Positions 8,582 to 17,752 of a stretch of 64,000 bases of DNA are shown here, in pieces. The position numbers and the translations under genes were made by a program. The stretch lies in the NCBI GenBank assembly GCA_025350105.1, contig JANXYJ010000022.1, positions 1-64,000 on the forward strand. The letters are read 5' to 3'. How positions within the stretch are numbered: position 1 is the first letter of the stretch; every line of letters begins with the position of its first letter. The notes below the pieces were generated by a model, which saw only the letters and a program-made list of their open reading frames with translations, ran no database searches and was not told the DNA's origin. This DNA is from Terriglobia bacterium (GTDB taxonomy: Bacteria > Acidobacteriota > Terriglobia > Bryobacterales > Bryobacteraceae).

Positions 8582-10251
8582 GGATGAAGGCGTCTGCTAT
8601 TTTTGCCTGTGTGACTTTCGCCGCCGCATTGGGTTACGGCCAGGGTGCTGAGGAAGGCATTCCCGTAACCGACCCATTGGTGATCACCAAGTGCGCGAAG
8701 TGCCACGCGAGCGACGATCACGGCAACATGCAGCGGGTCTCCTGGCTGCGATACTCACCCGAGGGCTGGCAGGACGTGATCAAGCAGGCGATTGTGATCA
8801 ACGGGGCCACGCTGAACGCGGGAGAGGCACGCAGTGTGTTGAAGTATCTGGCCAGCTCTCATGGGTTGGCGCCGGAAGAGGCCCAGCCGTTTCTGTACTA
8901 CCCGGAACACCGGGTTCGCGATGAGAGCGATCTAGCGAACGAAACTCTGCGCAAGGCCTGTGCCCGGTGCCACGGAATGGCGCGCTCTTTTACATCGCGG
9001 CGATCCCTTGATGAATGGACGCGGCTTGAGGAAGTACACGTCAATCGCCATCAGGCCGATCGCAATGCAGAGGCGATTGCCGATCTTGCAAAAGCCGCAC
9101 CCCTGCATACGGCGGAATGGACCCGATGGAGCGCGCACCTGCCCCCGGCGAACCTGACAGGCCGCTGGTTGGTGACGGCGTCGGTAGCGGGCCGCGGCAA
9201 CTACTACGGTGAGATGGAAGTGCAAACCGCGGGAGCTGCAGGCGAATTCAGAACACGGGTAACGTTGCGTTCGGCGAAAGACGGTTCCCTGATCGTGCGT
9301 TCCGGTTTGGCGGTGGTTTACGCCGGATATGCCTGGCGCGGGCGATCGCAGGCGGTGGCTGGAAGTGCAACTGCAAATCTCGAACCCGACAGCTTGGAAA
9401 GTGTCGCCCGCGAAGTGCTGTCGTTCTCGCCGGATCAAACGCAAGCCGAAGGACGCTGGTTCTGGGGACAATATCAGGAGTTCGGCTTCGACGTGAAGTT
9501 GCAGCGAGCTTCCTTAGAAACCACGCTGATGGGCATCGAGGGAGCGGCACTTAAAACCGGTTCACAAGGCAACCGCGTTCGCGTTATGGGCGATCACTTC
9601 CTGACGCAAGTGGCCCCGGCTCAGTTGAAGCTGGGCGGTGGAGTCGTCGTTCGCAGCATCGTTTCTCAGACCGAAACAGAACTTGTCGCCGAGGTCGCCG
9701 TCGAAGCCGATGCCAGCCCCGGGAAAAGGGATCTGACACTGGGTGAGTCCGCCTTACGCGGCGCGATTACGGTCTATGATCGGGTAGATTACATCAAGGT
9801 AATTCCCGACACCACGCTTGCGTCTTTTGGTGATGACACAGGCGCACGAGCACAGCCCGGGGGCTATCAGCAGTTCGTGGCAGTTGGCTATCAGCGGGGC
9901 CCGGATGGGAAGCGGCACACCGATGACGATTTGGAACTTGGTCCGGTGGACGTGAACTGGACGCTAAGAATTTTCTATTCGGTAGAAGGGAGTCGTGCGG
10001 ATTTCGTCGGCAGCATCAATGCAACCGGCCTTTTTACGCCAGCATCGACCAGCCCCAAAACCAATTTCGACGTGTGGGCCATCGCCACGGCAAAGACGGA
10101 GAAAGACCAACAGAATAAGCCGCTGGTGGGCAAAGGGTATTTGGTGGTGACGGTTCCGTTTTACACCTTCAACGGCCGCCGTTACGTGCGCGACCAGGAA
10201 CACTGGGTGGACGATGGACCGGCGCAAATTACCGCAGACCAACCGAAGTAG
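8578..10251 (+). CDS. qhpA: Quinohemoprotein amine dehydrogenase alpha subunit (diheme)
   Basis: 557 residues. A signal peptide is followed by a diheme cytochrome c domain with CAKCH (Cys39/Cys42/His43) and CARCH (Cys128/Cys131/His132), then three beta-rich domains as in known QHNDH alpha subunits. A terminal segment FTPASTSPKTNFDVWAIATA ends in the late strand YLVVTVPFY. The alpha subunit takes electrons from the cysteine tryptophylquinone of the gamma subunit and passes them to a periplasmic acceptor. It is separated from qhpB/C/D, which lie on the other strand 1.7-6 kb downstream. A C-terminal relic of a second alpha gene remains next to qhpD, so this copy is the only intact one here. The start overlaps the acetamidase stop; an ATG at 8584 is possible. 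Confidence 0.9.
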   Translation: MRMKASAIFACVTFAAALGYGQGAEEGIPVTDPLVITKCAKCHASDDHGNMQRVSWLRYSPEGWQDVIKQAIVINGATLNAGEARSVLKYLASSHGLAPEEAQPFLYYPEHRVRDESDLANETLRKACARCHGMARSFTSRRSLDEWTRLEEVHVNRHQADRNAEAIADLAKAAPLHTAEWTRWSAHLPPANLTGRWLVTASVAGRGNYYGEMEVQTAGAAGEFRTRVTLRSAKDGSLIVRSGLAVVYAGYAWRGRSQAVAGSATANLEPDSLESVAREVLSFSPDQTQAEGRWFWGQYQEFGFDVKLQRASLETTLMGIEGAALKTGSQGNRVRVMGDHFLTQVAPAQLKLGGGVVVRSIVSQTETELVAEVAVEADASPGKRDLTLGESALRGAITVYDRVDYIKVIPDTTLASFGDDTGARAQPGGYQQFVAVGYQRGPDGKRHTDDDLELGPVDVNWTLRIFYSVEGSRADFVGSINATGLFTPASTSPKTNFDVWAIATAKTEKDQQNKPLVGKGYLVVTVPFYTFNGRRYVRDQEHWVDDGPAQITADQPK

Positions 10252-10263
10252 GGGGAATTTCGC

Positions 10264-10644
10264 ATGCGAACTATCTTTTTTAGCGGGCTGGCGTTTGCGG
10301 CCCTGCTGGTCATGCCCGGCCTGGCGCATCATGGGTGGGCTGCGTTCGAGGGTGAGAAAACAATCACCCTGAAAGGCACTGTAACCGACTTCCATTTCGT
10401 CAATCCCCATTCGGTCATCGAGTTCGACGTGACGGATGAAAAGGGCAATATCCAGGCGTGGGAAGGGGAGTTGACCAGCCCGATGCACCTGATCCCCAAG
10501 GGATGGAGCAAAGTCTCGCTGGACGCCGGTGACGTGGTAGCCATCACCGGCTATCCCGCCAAAAACGGATCGCATGTCTTGCGGATCAGGAAAGTGCTTT
10601 TGGCCAACGGCAAGGAACTTCCCATGGGCACGGTTAACCACTAA
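10264..10644 (+). CDS. DUF6152-family exported protein
   Basis: 126 residues with a signal peptide (FFSGLAFAALLVMPGLA). The conserved AHHGWAAF segment follows, as does the pattern of this small beta-barrel-like family (KGTVTDFHFVNPHSVIEF; WEGELTSPMHLIPKGW). The function of the family is not known. It follows qhpA by 12 bp after a GGGGGA ribosome site, so it belongs to the forward amine block. The stop at 10642-10644 overlaps the end of the convergent reverse gene. Confidence 0.8.
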   Translation: MRTIFFSGLAFAALLVMPGLAHHGWAAFEGEKTITLKGTVTDFHFVNPHSVIEFDVTDEKGNIQAWEGELTSPMHLIPKGWSKVSLDAGDVVAITGYPAKNGSHVLRIRKVLLANGKELPMGTVNH

Positions 10645-11860
10645 AGTGAGCGCGGAATTTCCAGGTAAACTTTCAGGATGAACTCGCTGGATCTGGTAGG
10701 AACCGTTCCCGAATTGTAGGGCTGTGCCGTCTTGTTATAGGGAAAATGGTAGGGAAATGCGCGAATACCACCGTAGATGTAACCCACCAGCGTTCGCGTT
10801 CCGTTCAAGACGTTCAGATCAAGGATGTCGGTGCCGGGTAGCGCCCGCGCTAGTTCAGGCAGAGGGACAAATACGGCACCTGAACCAACCCAGTGGCTGA
10901 CGCTCGATCGTAGAGCAACAGCGCCGGGCAACTGTAGGAATTCATTTTCTGCTCGAAATTGGTGTCGATGGTCGGATGCGATCCTGGAAATAAGTAAATT
11001 GGCCGGCTAAAATTGAGCTGCGTCTCCGGCGTAAAGACGCCACCGTAGGCGGCCAAGCCGAGCCCCTTGGGCGAAAGCGTCTGAGTGGCAGTGAAATCGC
11101 GGCGATGAAACTCCGTCGGGTCCTCGTCTTTCTCCACCAGCGAAACATTCAGTTGGCCCGGTGAATCATCCGTGATCTTCAGCTTGCGAATTTCCTGCAA
11201 ATAGTTTTGCGCCGCAACGGGTGCGTTGCGTTCGCGTTGGCCTTCGAACGCCGAATAGCTTCCTTCAAAAGCATGCCCCATAATCAGGTAAAAGTATCCG
11301 TCGTGGAGTTTGATCAGCGCCCCGCCGGAGGCTTTTGCAAGCGGCGTTTCGGTGTAAGCGATGCCTTTCGCCGGAAGCCGGCCGCGCATCACCGCGTCAA
11401 TCAAACTCGGAAGATCTACCCGTGACAGCAAAGGAAAAGTAGTCCAGTTGCCCGCGTGATTTTGCCCATAGCCGCCGCTTATGTAAAGCTTTGGGCCATC
11501 CTGGACATAGAGCTGGGCCGTTGCGCTCCATTGATCTTTCACGGCGCTGAATGATGCGGGCAAGGTATCGAGTGGAACGTGGTAGGTCCGCGCGGGATGG
11601 ACGGTAGTATCCATTACCCAGACGTCGCGATTGGCGTCGAGACGGGAGAAGTCGGCGGAGCTCCCGCCTACACCGTGATAACCCGCGATGCGTCCGCCGA
11701 TGAACACCCAGCGACCTTTCCATTGGGCAAACGAAAAGGATTGAATTCTGGGCGCACCAGGATATTCCCCGCTGACGTCTTCCGTGGCAGTCACACGAAA
11801 AGGCAGATTCCCGGGCGGCAGGGTGGCGCCAAGGAAGAAAGCTACTAACGGCAGGATCAT
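10641..11860 (-). pseudogene. Secreted kelch-like beta-propeller protein disrupted by frameshift/deletion
   Basis: From the ATG at 11860 the frame encodes a signal peptide (MILPLVAFFLGATLPPG) and kelch-like propeller blades (WKGRWVFIGGRIAGYHG; KLYISGGYGQNHAGN; GYFYLIMGHAFEGSYSAFEG), ending at 10850. The C-terminal part is in another frame from about 10915 to 10641 (VGSGAVFVPLPELARALPGTDILDL ... GTRTLVGYIYGGIRAFPYHF ... SSEFILKVYLEIP, in pieces). The conserved segment expected between LLYDRAS and VGSGAVF, including a further GGIS-type blade, appears to be missing. So a deletion with frameshift near 10900-10920 is likely. It lies 103 bp downstream of qhpB on the same strand. Function unknown. 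Confidence 0.65.
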
Positions 11861-11963
11861 GGGCAATTTTGCGGGTGAAACCAGCGTGGCGGGCAAGCGA
11901 CGGTCAGCAATTCACGCGAAGGAAGTGCGCCACAACTCACACTTCCCGCGCGCAGAACGCACC

Positions 11964-13100
11964 CTATTTTGCGGCCAGGGTAACCAAGTTGGTGGTGGTG
12001 TCTTTGTTCAGATAGATCACTTTCTTCGATTGGAGTGTCGCTGCGTCGAAGATTTCCAGGGTCGATCCCGCGCCGTACATGTACAGCCGCTTGCCGTCCC
12101 CGCCCACGCTGAAGCGGAAGGTGGGGCGTGTATCGAACTCCTTCTTGTTGATCACCTTGTGGTTTTCAACATCCCATACCCACCATTCGGTAAGACGGTT
12201 CGCACCGATGCCGATTTTGGGCATCACCGAGTAACCGCGCTTGTGGTCCGGCGAGAGTTGGAAATTAGTCATGGGAAGCAGCGGCCCGATGGGAAAATAT
12301 TCCATCTTGCGGGTATTCAGATCGATGGTGGCCATGCCCAACGTGCCCTTGTGCACGATGGGGTCGACGGTTGTGAAAACGGAAGTGACCGTGTCTGGGC
12401 TATCCATCGAATCGTCGTTAGCAGCTAAGCGATAGGGCGTGGCGCCCGGGTAGGGCGGTTGCGCTAGATCAATTTTGTCCACCTGCGTGAACGTCGCCAG
12501 GTCGAAGATCAGGATGTCGTCCTGAAAAACATACAGCAACTTGCCGTCGGGCGACACTTTGTAGGTGGCGTTGAAGCCAAAGCCCTGGTCCATTTCTTTG
12601 GGGAAATTCCAGGTCTTAGCGATCTTCTTGTCTTTCACATCGATGGCGATGAACTTCGGCGGCTCGATGCGGTATTGATCGATGTCCTTCACCGCCACTT
12701 TCATCGTGGTATAGATGTAGCGTCCCAGAGGATCTACGGCAAGCCCCGAGTAGCGGGCATTACCGCCCTGCAGCATGCGGTCAGGCGCTATAGCCTGGAT
12801 GCGCGGACGGCTGTTCTGATCGGAAAGATCGAAACTACTCGTCACCTTACGGGTTTCTAAATCCACACTTTCCAGCAGCATTCTGGTGGTGAATACAAAC
12901 AGTGTCTTGCGGTCCGCCGAAAGGGCGGTGGTGCGAGGAATGCCGTCCAGCGGAATCTCTCCCACCACTTCCTCTTTGTTCTCATCAAGGATCAGCAACT
13001 TCTTGTCGAGCGTCCCGATGTACATAAACTGCCCGGTTGGGGCTTGGCCAAAGGCCGCACAGTTGGCTAGCGCGAGTATGATAACGGCGAGTGTCTTCAT
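11964..13100 (-). CDS. qhpB: Quinohemoprotein amine dehydrogenase beta subunit
   Basis: 378 residues with a signal peptide (MKTLAVIILALANCAAFGQA), then a seven-bladed YVTN-like beta-propeller with repeating segments such as RTTALSADRKTLFVFT, YSGLAVDPLGRYIYT, YKVSPDGKLLYVFQDD and FRFSVGGDGKRLYMYGAG. In QHNDH the beta propeller holds the gamma subunit and forms part of the active-site wall. The start has an AAAGGAG site 6 bp upstream. It follows qhpC by 11 bp, matching the D-C-B order of described qhp operons. Confidence 0.88.
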   Translation of the reverse strand: MKTLAVIILALANCAAFGQAPTGQFMYIGTLDKKLLILDENKEEVVGEIPLDGIPRTTALSADRKTLFVFTTRMLLESVDLETRKVTSSFDLSDQNSRPRIQAIAPDRMLQGGNARYSGLAVDPLGRYIYTTMKVAVKDIDQYRIEPPKFIAIDVKDKKIAKTWNFPKEMDQGFGFNATYKVSPDGKLLYVFQDDILIFDLATFTQVDKIDLAQPPYPGATPYRLAANDDSMDSPDTVTSVFTTVDPIVHKGTLGMATIDLNTRKMEYFPIGPLLPMTNFQLSPDHKRGYSVMPKIGIGANRLTEWWVWDVENHKVINKKEFDTRPTFRFSVGGDGKRLYMYGAGSTLEIFDAATLQSKKVIYLNKDTTTNLVTLAAK

Positions 13101-13111
13101 GAAAATCTCCT

Positions 13112-13450
13112 TTACGGAAATACAATGTCGACTTTGCGCCAGTCATTGGCCGCGGAGGCGCACTTGTCGGTCCAATCCACCGCGTTGTTCAGGTGATCGG
13201 GAACCTGCGCTGGCCAGCCACAACCCAAATGGCAATCAAACAGATCTCGTTCCACGGGCTGACAAAGCCCGGCGGTCCCGCCGGACACATCCACTTCCCA
13301 GCCCGGAGTGAAGTTCAAAGTGCATCCCATCGGATAGTAGATCTTTCCCTCGCCGCCTCTGGCCTGGAGGGCTTGCACGTCACCAGTGGCGGCAATTACG
13401 CTCGCTTCCACACGGCGGGCTTTCCGGTTGATCGATTTCAAGGAATTCAT
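13112..13450 (-). CDS. qhpC: Quinohemoprotein amine dehydrogenase gamma subunit, CTQ precursor
   Basis: 112 residues. All cross-linking positions of the known gamma subunit (Pseudomonas putida numbering Cys7-Glu16, Cys27-Asp33, Cys41-Asp49 thioethers and Cys37-Trp43 quinone) are present with exact spacing: Cys43-Glu52, Cys63-Asp69, Cys77-Asp85 and Cys73-Trp79. So this peptide can carry cysteine tryptophylquinone, the amine-oxidising cofactor. The first ~36 residues (Arg/Lys-rich, no Sec signal) form a leader of the kind recognised by QhpD and removed after export. An AGGAG site precedes the ATG at 13450. It belongs to the radical-SAM-modified peptide class. Confidence 0.92.
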   Translation of the reverse strand: MNSLKSINRKARRVEASVIAATGDVQALQARGGEGKIYYPMGCTLNFTPGWEVDVSGGTAGLCQPVERDLFDCHLGCGWPAQVPDHLNNAVDWTDKCASAANDWRKVDIVFP

Positions 13451-13490
13451 CGCAATGGTCTCCTAGTCCTTTCTGTTTCTTCTTCGGTTA

Positions 13491-14942
13491 TCAAGCTCCA
13501 TCAAAGCGTTGCAAATACGCCGGATTCTTCACGGCAATATCGCCGTAAATCCGCAAACACAAATCGTTCCAGCCGCGAATCCAATCGCAATAGTGCAAAG
13601 TGGCGGCTGAAGTATCGCCGTAGTGAACAAAAGCTTCGTGGTAGCATCCGCCAGCGCAAACCGGCCGTGCCCAGCAGGTATGGCAGTCATAGCGAGCACC
13701 TAAATGATGCGTTTCCAGGAATTCATGCCGCGCCTCATGATCCACGCCGCCCTCCATCACGTGGCCCATCTTTCCAACCGGCGAATCCACAAAGCGATGA
13801 CAAAGACTAACGTCGCCCGCCGTGCCTACACCCAACAAACCAAGCCCCGCGCCGCAGGGATAAGCTTTGCTCATCCCGGAATGCAACTCCTTCAGCGTGT
13901 CATTTGCGTTGGTGAAACCATGCTGGCGGCCAGTCACGGCATAGTCGCGATATTCCCATGCCAGATCCTCGAAGCCGCCCAGCACCGCGCTCATCTTTTG
14001 CGGACCGATGCTGTAGAGCCGCTCCGGATTGGCGGTAGCCGGAGAAAATCCGACCGCGTAGAATCCAACTTCCTGCGTCAGGTGTTCGTAGATTCGGCGG
14101 ACATGCGAAACCCCGGAACTAAGTGTGACGCGCGCGCCAATGGAATTGGTCTTGTGCCGTTCCAGCAGCATTTTGATCTTGGGGACGATCACTTCATAGC
14201 TGCCGCGCCCGTCGTGAAAAATGCGCATCTTGTCGTTCAGTTCTTTGTCGCCATCGATGCTGACGGTCACCCCCACCTGGTGCTCGGCAAGAAAATCAAC
14301 AATCGGTTCGCTTAAAAGCGTTGCGTTGGTGGTGAGACTGAACTCCACTTGCTTGCCCGCCAGGGCGCATCTTTCTTTCGCGTAATGCACCGTGGAGCGC
14401 AGCAGCGGAAAATTCAGCAGCGTCTCTCCTCCGAAAAATGTGACGTGAATCGACGGCCGGTCCGCCGATTCTTTGATGAGCAGATCAATGGAAGCCTCCG
14501 CAATAGCGTGATCCATGTATTTCGGCTTGCCGGCGGTCTGGCTGATTTTGTCGTCGCTATATTCGTAACAATAGCCGCACGCCAGGTTGCATTGATTGGT
14601 TACGTTCAAGACGATCCGTTGAAGCGGAAACGTTTTTTCCGGAACCGTGGGCATTTTCTGCTTTGCTGTGCCACGCATAATGACTTCGGATTGCTCCAGT
14701 TCAGCCAGCGCAACTTCGATCTCACGCGCAGAATGGCCGCGCGCCAGCAACATCTGCACTAATTCTTCTTTGTGCAAATCCCGGTCGGCCAGCCCATGCA
14801 GCACTTCCTTGCCGATTTTGTCTAAGGAGAAAATCGCTCCACTGGGTACCAGGTAAAGGAATTTTTCTCCCGATGCTTCAAAGGAATGCGCTTCACGAAG
14901 CCGATACGGTAATTCGACCGGCGTCATTACGGCAGTGCTCAT
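13491..14942 (-). CDS. qhpD: Radical SAM maturase forming thioether cross-links in QhpC
   Basis: 483 residues. The N-terminal ~90 residues form a peptide-binding (RRE-like) region. The radical SAM cluster motif is Cys118-Cys122-Cys125 (CNLACGYCYEY). A TFFGGETLLNF segment (SAM-binding GGE) follows, and a C-terminal SPASM-type Cys-rich region (CHTCWARPVCAGGC ... YCDW) binds auxiliary 4Fe-4S clusters. Described QhpD joins Cys sulfur to the side chains of Asp/Glu in QhpC. The gene precedes qhpC by 40 bp and its ATG overlaps the stop of the qhpA relic (ATGA), preserving the ancestral A-D-C-B order. Confidence 0.93.
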   Translation of the reverse strand: MSTAVMTPVELPYRLREAHSFEASGEKFLYLVPSGAIFSLDKIGKEVLHGLADRDLHKEELVQMLLARGHSAREIEVALAELEQSEVIMRGTAKQKMPTVPEKTFPLQRIVLNVTNQCNLACGYCYEYSDDKISQTAGKPKYMDHAIAEASIDLLIKESADRPSIHVTFFGGETLLNFPLLRSTVHYAKERCALAGKQVEFSLTTNATLLSEPIVDFLAEHQVGVTVSIDGDKELNDKMRIFHDGRGSYEVIVPKIKMLLERHKTNSIGARVTLSSGVSHVRRIYEHLTQEVGFYAVGFSPATANPERLYSIGPQKMSAVLGGFEDLAWEYRDYAVTGRQHGFTNANDTLKELHSGMSKAYPCGAGLGLLGVGTAGDVSLCHRFVDSPVGKMGHVMEGGVDHEARHEFLETHHLGARYDCHTCWARPVCAGGCYHEAFVHYGDTSAATLHYCDWIRGWNDLCLRIYGDIAVKNPAYLQRFDGA

Positions 14943-15145
14943 TGGTCCACCTCCGGTTGGTCGTAGCGCACGTAAACAGGAATCGTTACCACCAAATAGC
15001 TGCGCGCCCTGAGTGGCCGTCCTCCTGGAGAATTGAAGGTCGCCGCCACCCAGATGTCGCCCCAGTTGTTGGTGGGATAGTTGTTAGCCTGCTTTTGACG
15101 CGCAGGATTGGGGCCCTCCTCACTGGGAGTGAAGAGCCCTGAATA
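14939..15145 (-). pseudogene. qhpA: C-terminal relic of a second qhpA
   Basis: About 68 codons ending at 14939 resemble the extreme C-terminus of QHNDH alpha: SGLFTPSEEGPNP, then NNWGDIWVAATFNSPGG, RARSYLVVTIPVYVRY and DQPEV. The intact QhpA has the same order (TGLFTPASTSPKT ... FDVWAIATA ... KGYLVVTVPFY). Upstream of about 15145 the frame no longer looks like QhpA and is occupied by the opposite-strand qhpF start at 15155. The stop overlaps the qhpD ATG by 4 bp, so this was the original first gene of the A-D-C-B operon. The promoter now driving qhpD is not obvious and must lie within or beyond the qhpF 5' region. Confidence 0.75.
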
Positions 15146-15154
15146 TCTGATCTC

Positions 15155-16915
15155 ATGCAACCCGATCACCACAACCCGGGCTCCATCGCCAACTGGAACG
15201 ATTATCGGCGGCTGTGGGTATTCGTGCGTCCGTACACGGCCAAACTCACGGTAGTGGTTGGGGTAAGTTTGGCCGCCACCATCTTGGGATTGATTCAACC
15301 CTACATATCCAAAATTCTGATTGATCGTGCTTTATTGCGCGGCGACATGAGCGTATTGCTGTGGATGGCGGGCATGATGTTCGCGGCCACGGTCTTAGGC
15401 TTCGTGTTCAACATCGTTTCCAGTTACCGTTACGTGCGCGTTTCCGCCGCCATGCTTTTCGATATGCGCCTGGCATTGTTTGAGCATTTGCAGAAACTGT
15501 CGCCGCGTTTTTACGCCCGGTTCCGGCTAGGCGATTTGATGTCGCGCCTGAATACCGACATGGGCGAGGTGCAGCGCATCTCCGCCGATACGCTGCTCTC
15601 CATCGTCAGCAATACCATCTTCTTTTTCGGCAGCGTAGGCGTGATGATTTGGTTGAACTGGCGTTTGTTTATCGTAAGCATTGTGTTCGTGCCCTTCTGC
15701 TTCTGGATCTTTTGGCACTATCAGCAGCGGCTTACCGCCTTGACCAAAGTTCTGCGCGAGCGGGGCGCCGACCTGGGAAGCCTATTCGTAGAAAGCATTC
15801 TGGGCATGCGCGTGGTGATCTCCCTGCGCGCGCATCAGTTTGAAGCAGAACGCTTTCGCGAACGCAACGATGCGTTTGTGGCAACCATGCTGAAGGCGCA
15901 GGTGGCATCGTTCTTAACGGGTGCGTTGCCGGGAACGCTGCTCACCGCAGCCACCAGCGCAGTGTTCCTTTACGGCGGCTGGCTGATCTTTCAACACCAA
16001 ATGACCATTGGAACATTGGTGGCGTTTATGGCTTATCACGCACGCTTGTTATCTCCCCTGCAGAATCTGATGACCCTGAGTTCCGGGTTGGCCTCGGCCC
16101 GGGTATCGTTGGGCCGCATCTTTGAACTGTTTGACACCACACCAGATGTGGTGGAGGCGGAGAACCCTGTGCCGTTGCCTCCGGTTGGGCAAAGCATCCG
16201 GCTGGAAAACGTCTTCTTCAGTCACGACCGCTCGACCATATTGAATGACGTCACGCTGGAGATTCCGGCGGGCAGTCTGTGTGTGGTGCTGGGACCGAGC
16301 GAAGTGGGCAAGTCGACGTTAGCCGATTTACTCGTACGTTATCAGGATCCCGATCCGGGGCGGGTTTTGATGGACGGGCTGGATTTGCGCGACGTGTCGC
16401 TGCATGACCTGCGCTCGCAGGTGATGTTAGTAGATCAGGCGCCGTATTTGTTCAACGTCACCATTGCGGAAAATATCGCGTACGCAGATCCGAGCGCCAC
16501 CGCCATCGACATTGAGGGCGCGGGAACTCTTGCAGGTTTAGACGAACTGATTATGCGTTTGCCGGAAGGATATGCCACAAAAACAGGCGAACGGGGGCTG
16601 GCGCTTTCCGCCGGTGAGCGGCAGAGAATCGCATTGGCTCGCGCGTTCCTTCGCAAGCCTAGCGTGCTGATTTTGGACGAGCCAACGTCCGCGCTGGATG
16701 TATTGACGGAACGGTTGGTGACGGCGAATTTGCGCGAGCTCCTGATCGCGCGAGAATCGTCGCGGGAAACAAGAAAGATGACCATCATCGCCATTACACA
16801 TCGTCCTGCACTGGCCGATGCCGCGGACCTAGTGGTCACCCTCGAGGGAGGTCAAGTAAGAGTCACTGCAGGCGTATTGAAGATCGAAGCCGGGAGCGTG
16901 AGCCCGCGAACGTGA
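15155..16915 (+). CDS. qhpF: ABC exporter of the amine dehydrogenase gamma subunit
   Basis: 586 residues: a six-helix exporter membrane domain (residues ~20-310) fused to an ATPase domain. Walker A is GPSEVGKST, the Q-loop VDQAPYLFN, the signature LSAGERQRIALARA, Walker B VLILDEPTSALD and the H-loop AITHRP. Such transporters in qhp clusters (QhpF) are thought to carry cross-linked QhpC through the inner membrane. It is divergent from the qhpD block and followed after 6 bp by qhpE. General ABC exporters are similar, so the assignment rests on context. Confidence 0.85.
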   Translation: MQPDHHNPGSIANWNDYRRLWVFVRPYTAKLTVVVGVSLAATILGLIQPYISKILIDRALLRGDMSVLLWMAGMMFAATVLGFVFNIVSSYRYVRVSAAMLFDMRLALFEHLQKLSPRFYARFRLGDLMSRLNTDMGEVQRISADTLLSIVSNTIFFFGSVGVMIWLNWRLFIVSIVFVPFCFWIFWHYQQRLTALTKVLRERGADLGSLFVESILGMRVVISLRAHQFEAERFRERNDAFVATMLKAQVASFLTGALPGTLLTAATSAVFLYGGWLIFQHQMTIGTLVAFMAYHARLLSPLQNLMTLSSGLASARVSLGRIFELFDTTPDVVEAENPVPLPPVGQSIRLENVFFSHDRSTILNDVTLEIPAGSLCVVLGPSEVGKSTLADLLVRYQDPDPGRVLMDGLDLRDVSLHDLRSQVMLVDQAPYLFNVTIAENIAYADPSATAIDIEGAGTLAGLDELIMRLPEGYATKTGERGLALSAGERQRIALARAFLRKPSVLILDEPTSALDVLTERLVTANLRELLIARESSRETRKMTIIAITHRPALADAADLVVTLEGGQVRVTAGVLKIEAGSVSPRT

Positions 16916-16921
16916 GCACCA

Positions 16922-17752
16922 ATGGACGAGAAAGCCAGCAGCAATATGCGATCCAAGACCAGTGGCACGCCTGAAGCAGCGGTGGAAATTGTTCAGCGGT
17001 TCGCCAAGCGAACCGGCAAGGGTATACGCATCGCCGTGATCGATAGCGGCGTGAATATGAATCACCCGCATATCATCGTCAAGCCCGTGGCGGGAGCGTC
17101 GGTCGGTGCTGGCGGTGAGTTCAATGCAGCGGACTTTACTGACCATCTGGGTCACGGCACCGCGGTGATGGCCGCGATTCAGGAAAAAGCACCGGAGGCC
17201 GAGTACATCGCTATCAAACTATTTGACGCTTCGCTGAGAACCCGCACAGAATATTTGCTCTCCGCGATCGACTGGGCGTTACAGAAGGGCGTTCACCTGA
17301 TCAATCTCAGTCTGGGGACGGTGCGCCTGGACTTCGCCGATGCCTTCAACACAATTGTTCGAGACGCCGCGGCGAAAGGAACCATTCTGCTGGCTGCCCG
17401 GGAAGCCCTTGGCCGCGAAGGCAATGCCACCCCATGCTTGCCTGGGTGCCTTCCAGGCGTGCTGGGCGTAGGACTGGATTGGGATTGTCCGCGCCATCGC
17501 TATCGCGTAAAACAATCGGGAAGCAGTGTGTTCTTTTGCGCGTCCGGCTACCCGCGTCCCCTGCCGGGCCGCCCGGCGGAAAAGAACCTGAACGGAATCA
17601 GTTTCGCGGTGGCCAACATTACCGGATTTGCCGCGCGCGCCTGTGAGGCTGCGGCCGCCGAACAGAACCCAATTGCAGGGTTGACGGACTTACAAGCGCT
17701 TCTCCTGCAATCGCGGGAGCACGAAGTGTTTTCAGAAATAGAGCAGCAATGA
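16922..17752 (+). CDS. qhpE: Subtilisin-like protease, leader peptidase for QhpC
   Basis: 276 residues without a signal peptide. The S8 triad is readable: Asp41 (IAVIDSGVN), His78 (DHLGHGTAV) and Ser227 (NLNGISFAVAN). The region CASGYPRPLPG before the Ser motif also fits QhpE. The described QhpE is a cytoplasmic protease that removes the QhpC leader after QhpD modification. It has no propeptide region like that of secreted subtilisins. Its position directly behind the exporter supports the role. Confidence 0.88.
   Translation: MDEKASSNMRSKTSGTPEAAVEIVQRFAKRTGKGIRIAVIDSGVNMNHPHIIVKPVAGASVGAGGEFNAADFTDHLGHGTAVMAAIQEKAPEAEYIAIKLFDASLRTRTEYLLSAIDWALQKGVHLINLSLGTVRLDFADAFNTIVRDAAAKGTILLAAREALGREGNATPCLPGCLPGVLGVGLDWDCPRHRYRVKQSGSSVFFCASGYPRPLPGRPAEKNLNGISFAVANITGFAARACEAAAAEQNPIAGLTDLQALLLQSREHEVFSEIEQQ

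Noticed and set aside
11784-12428. 214-residue frame over the propeller and qhpB genes
   Set aside because: Antisense to qhpB; composition like other shadow frames.
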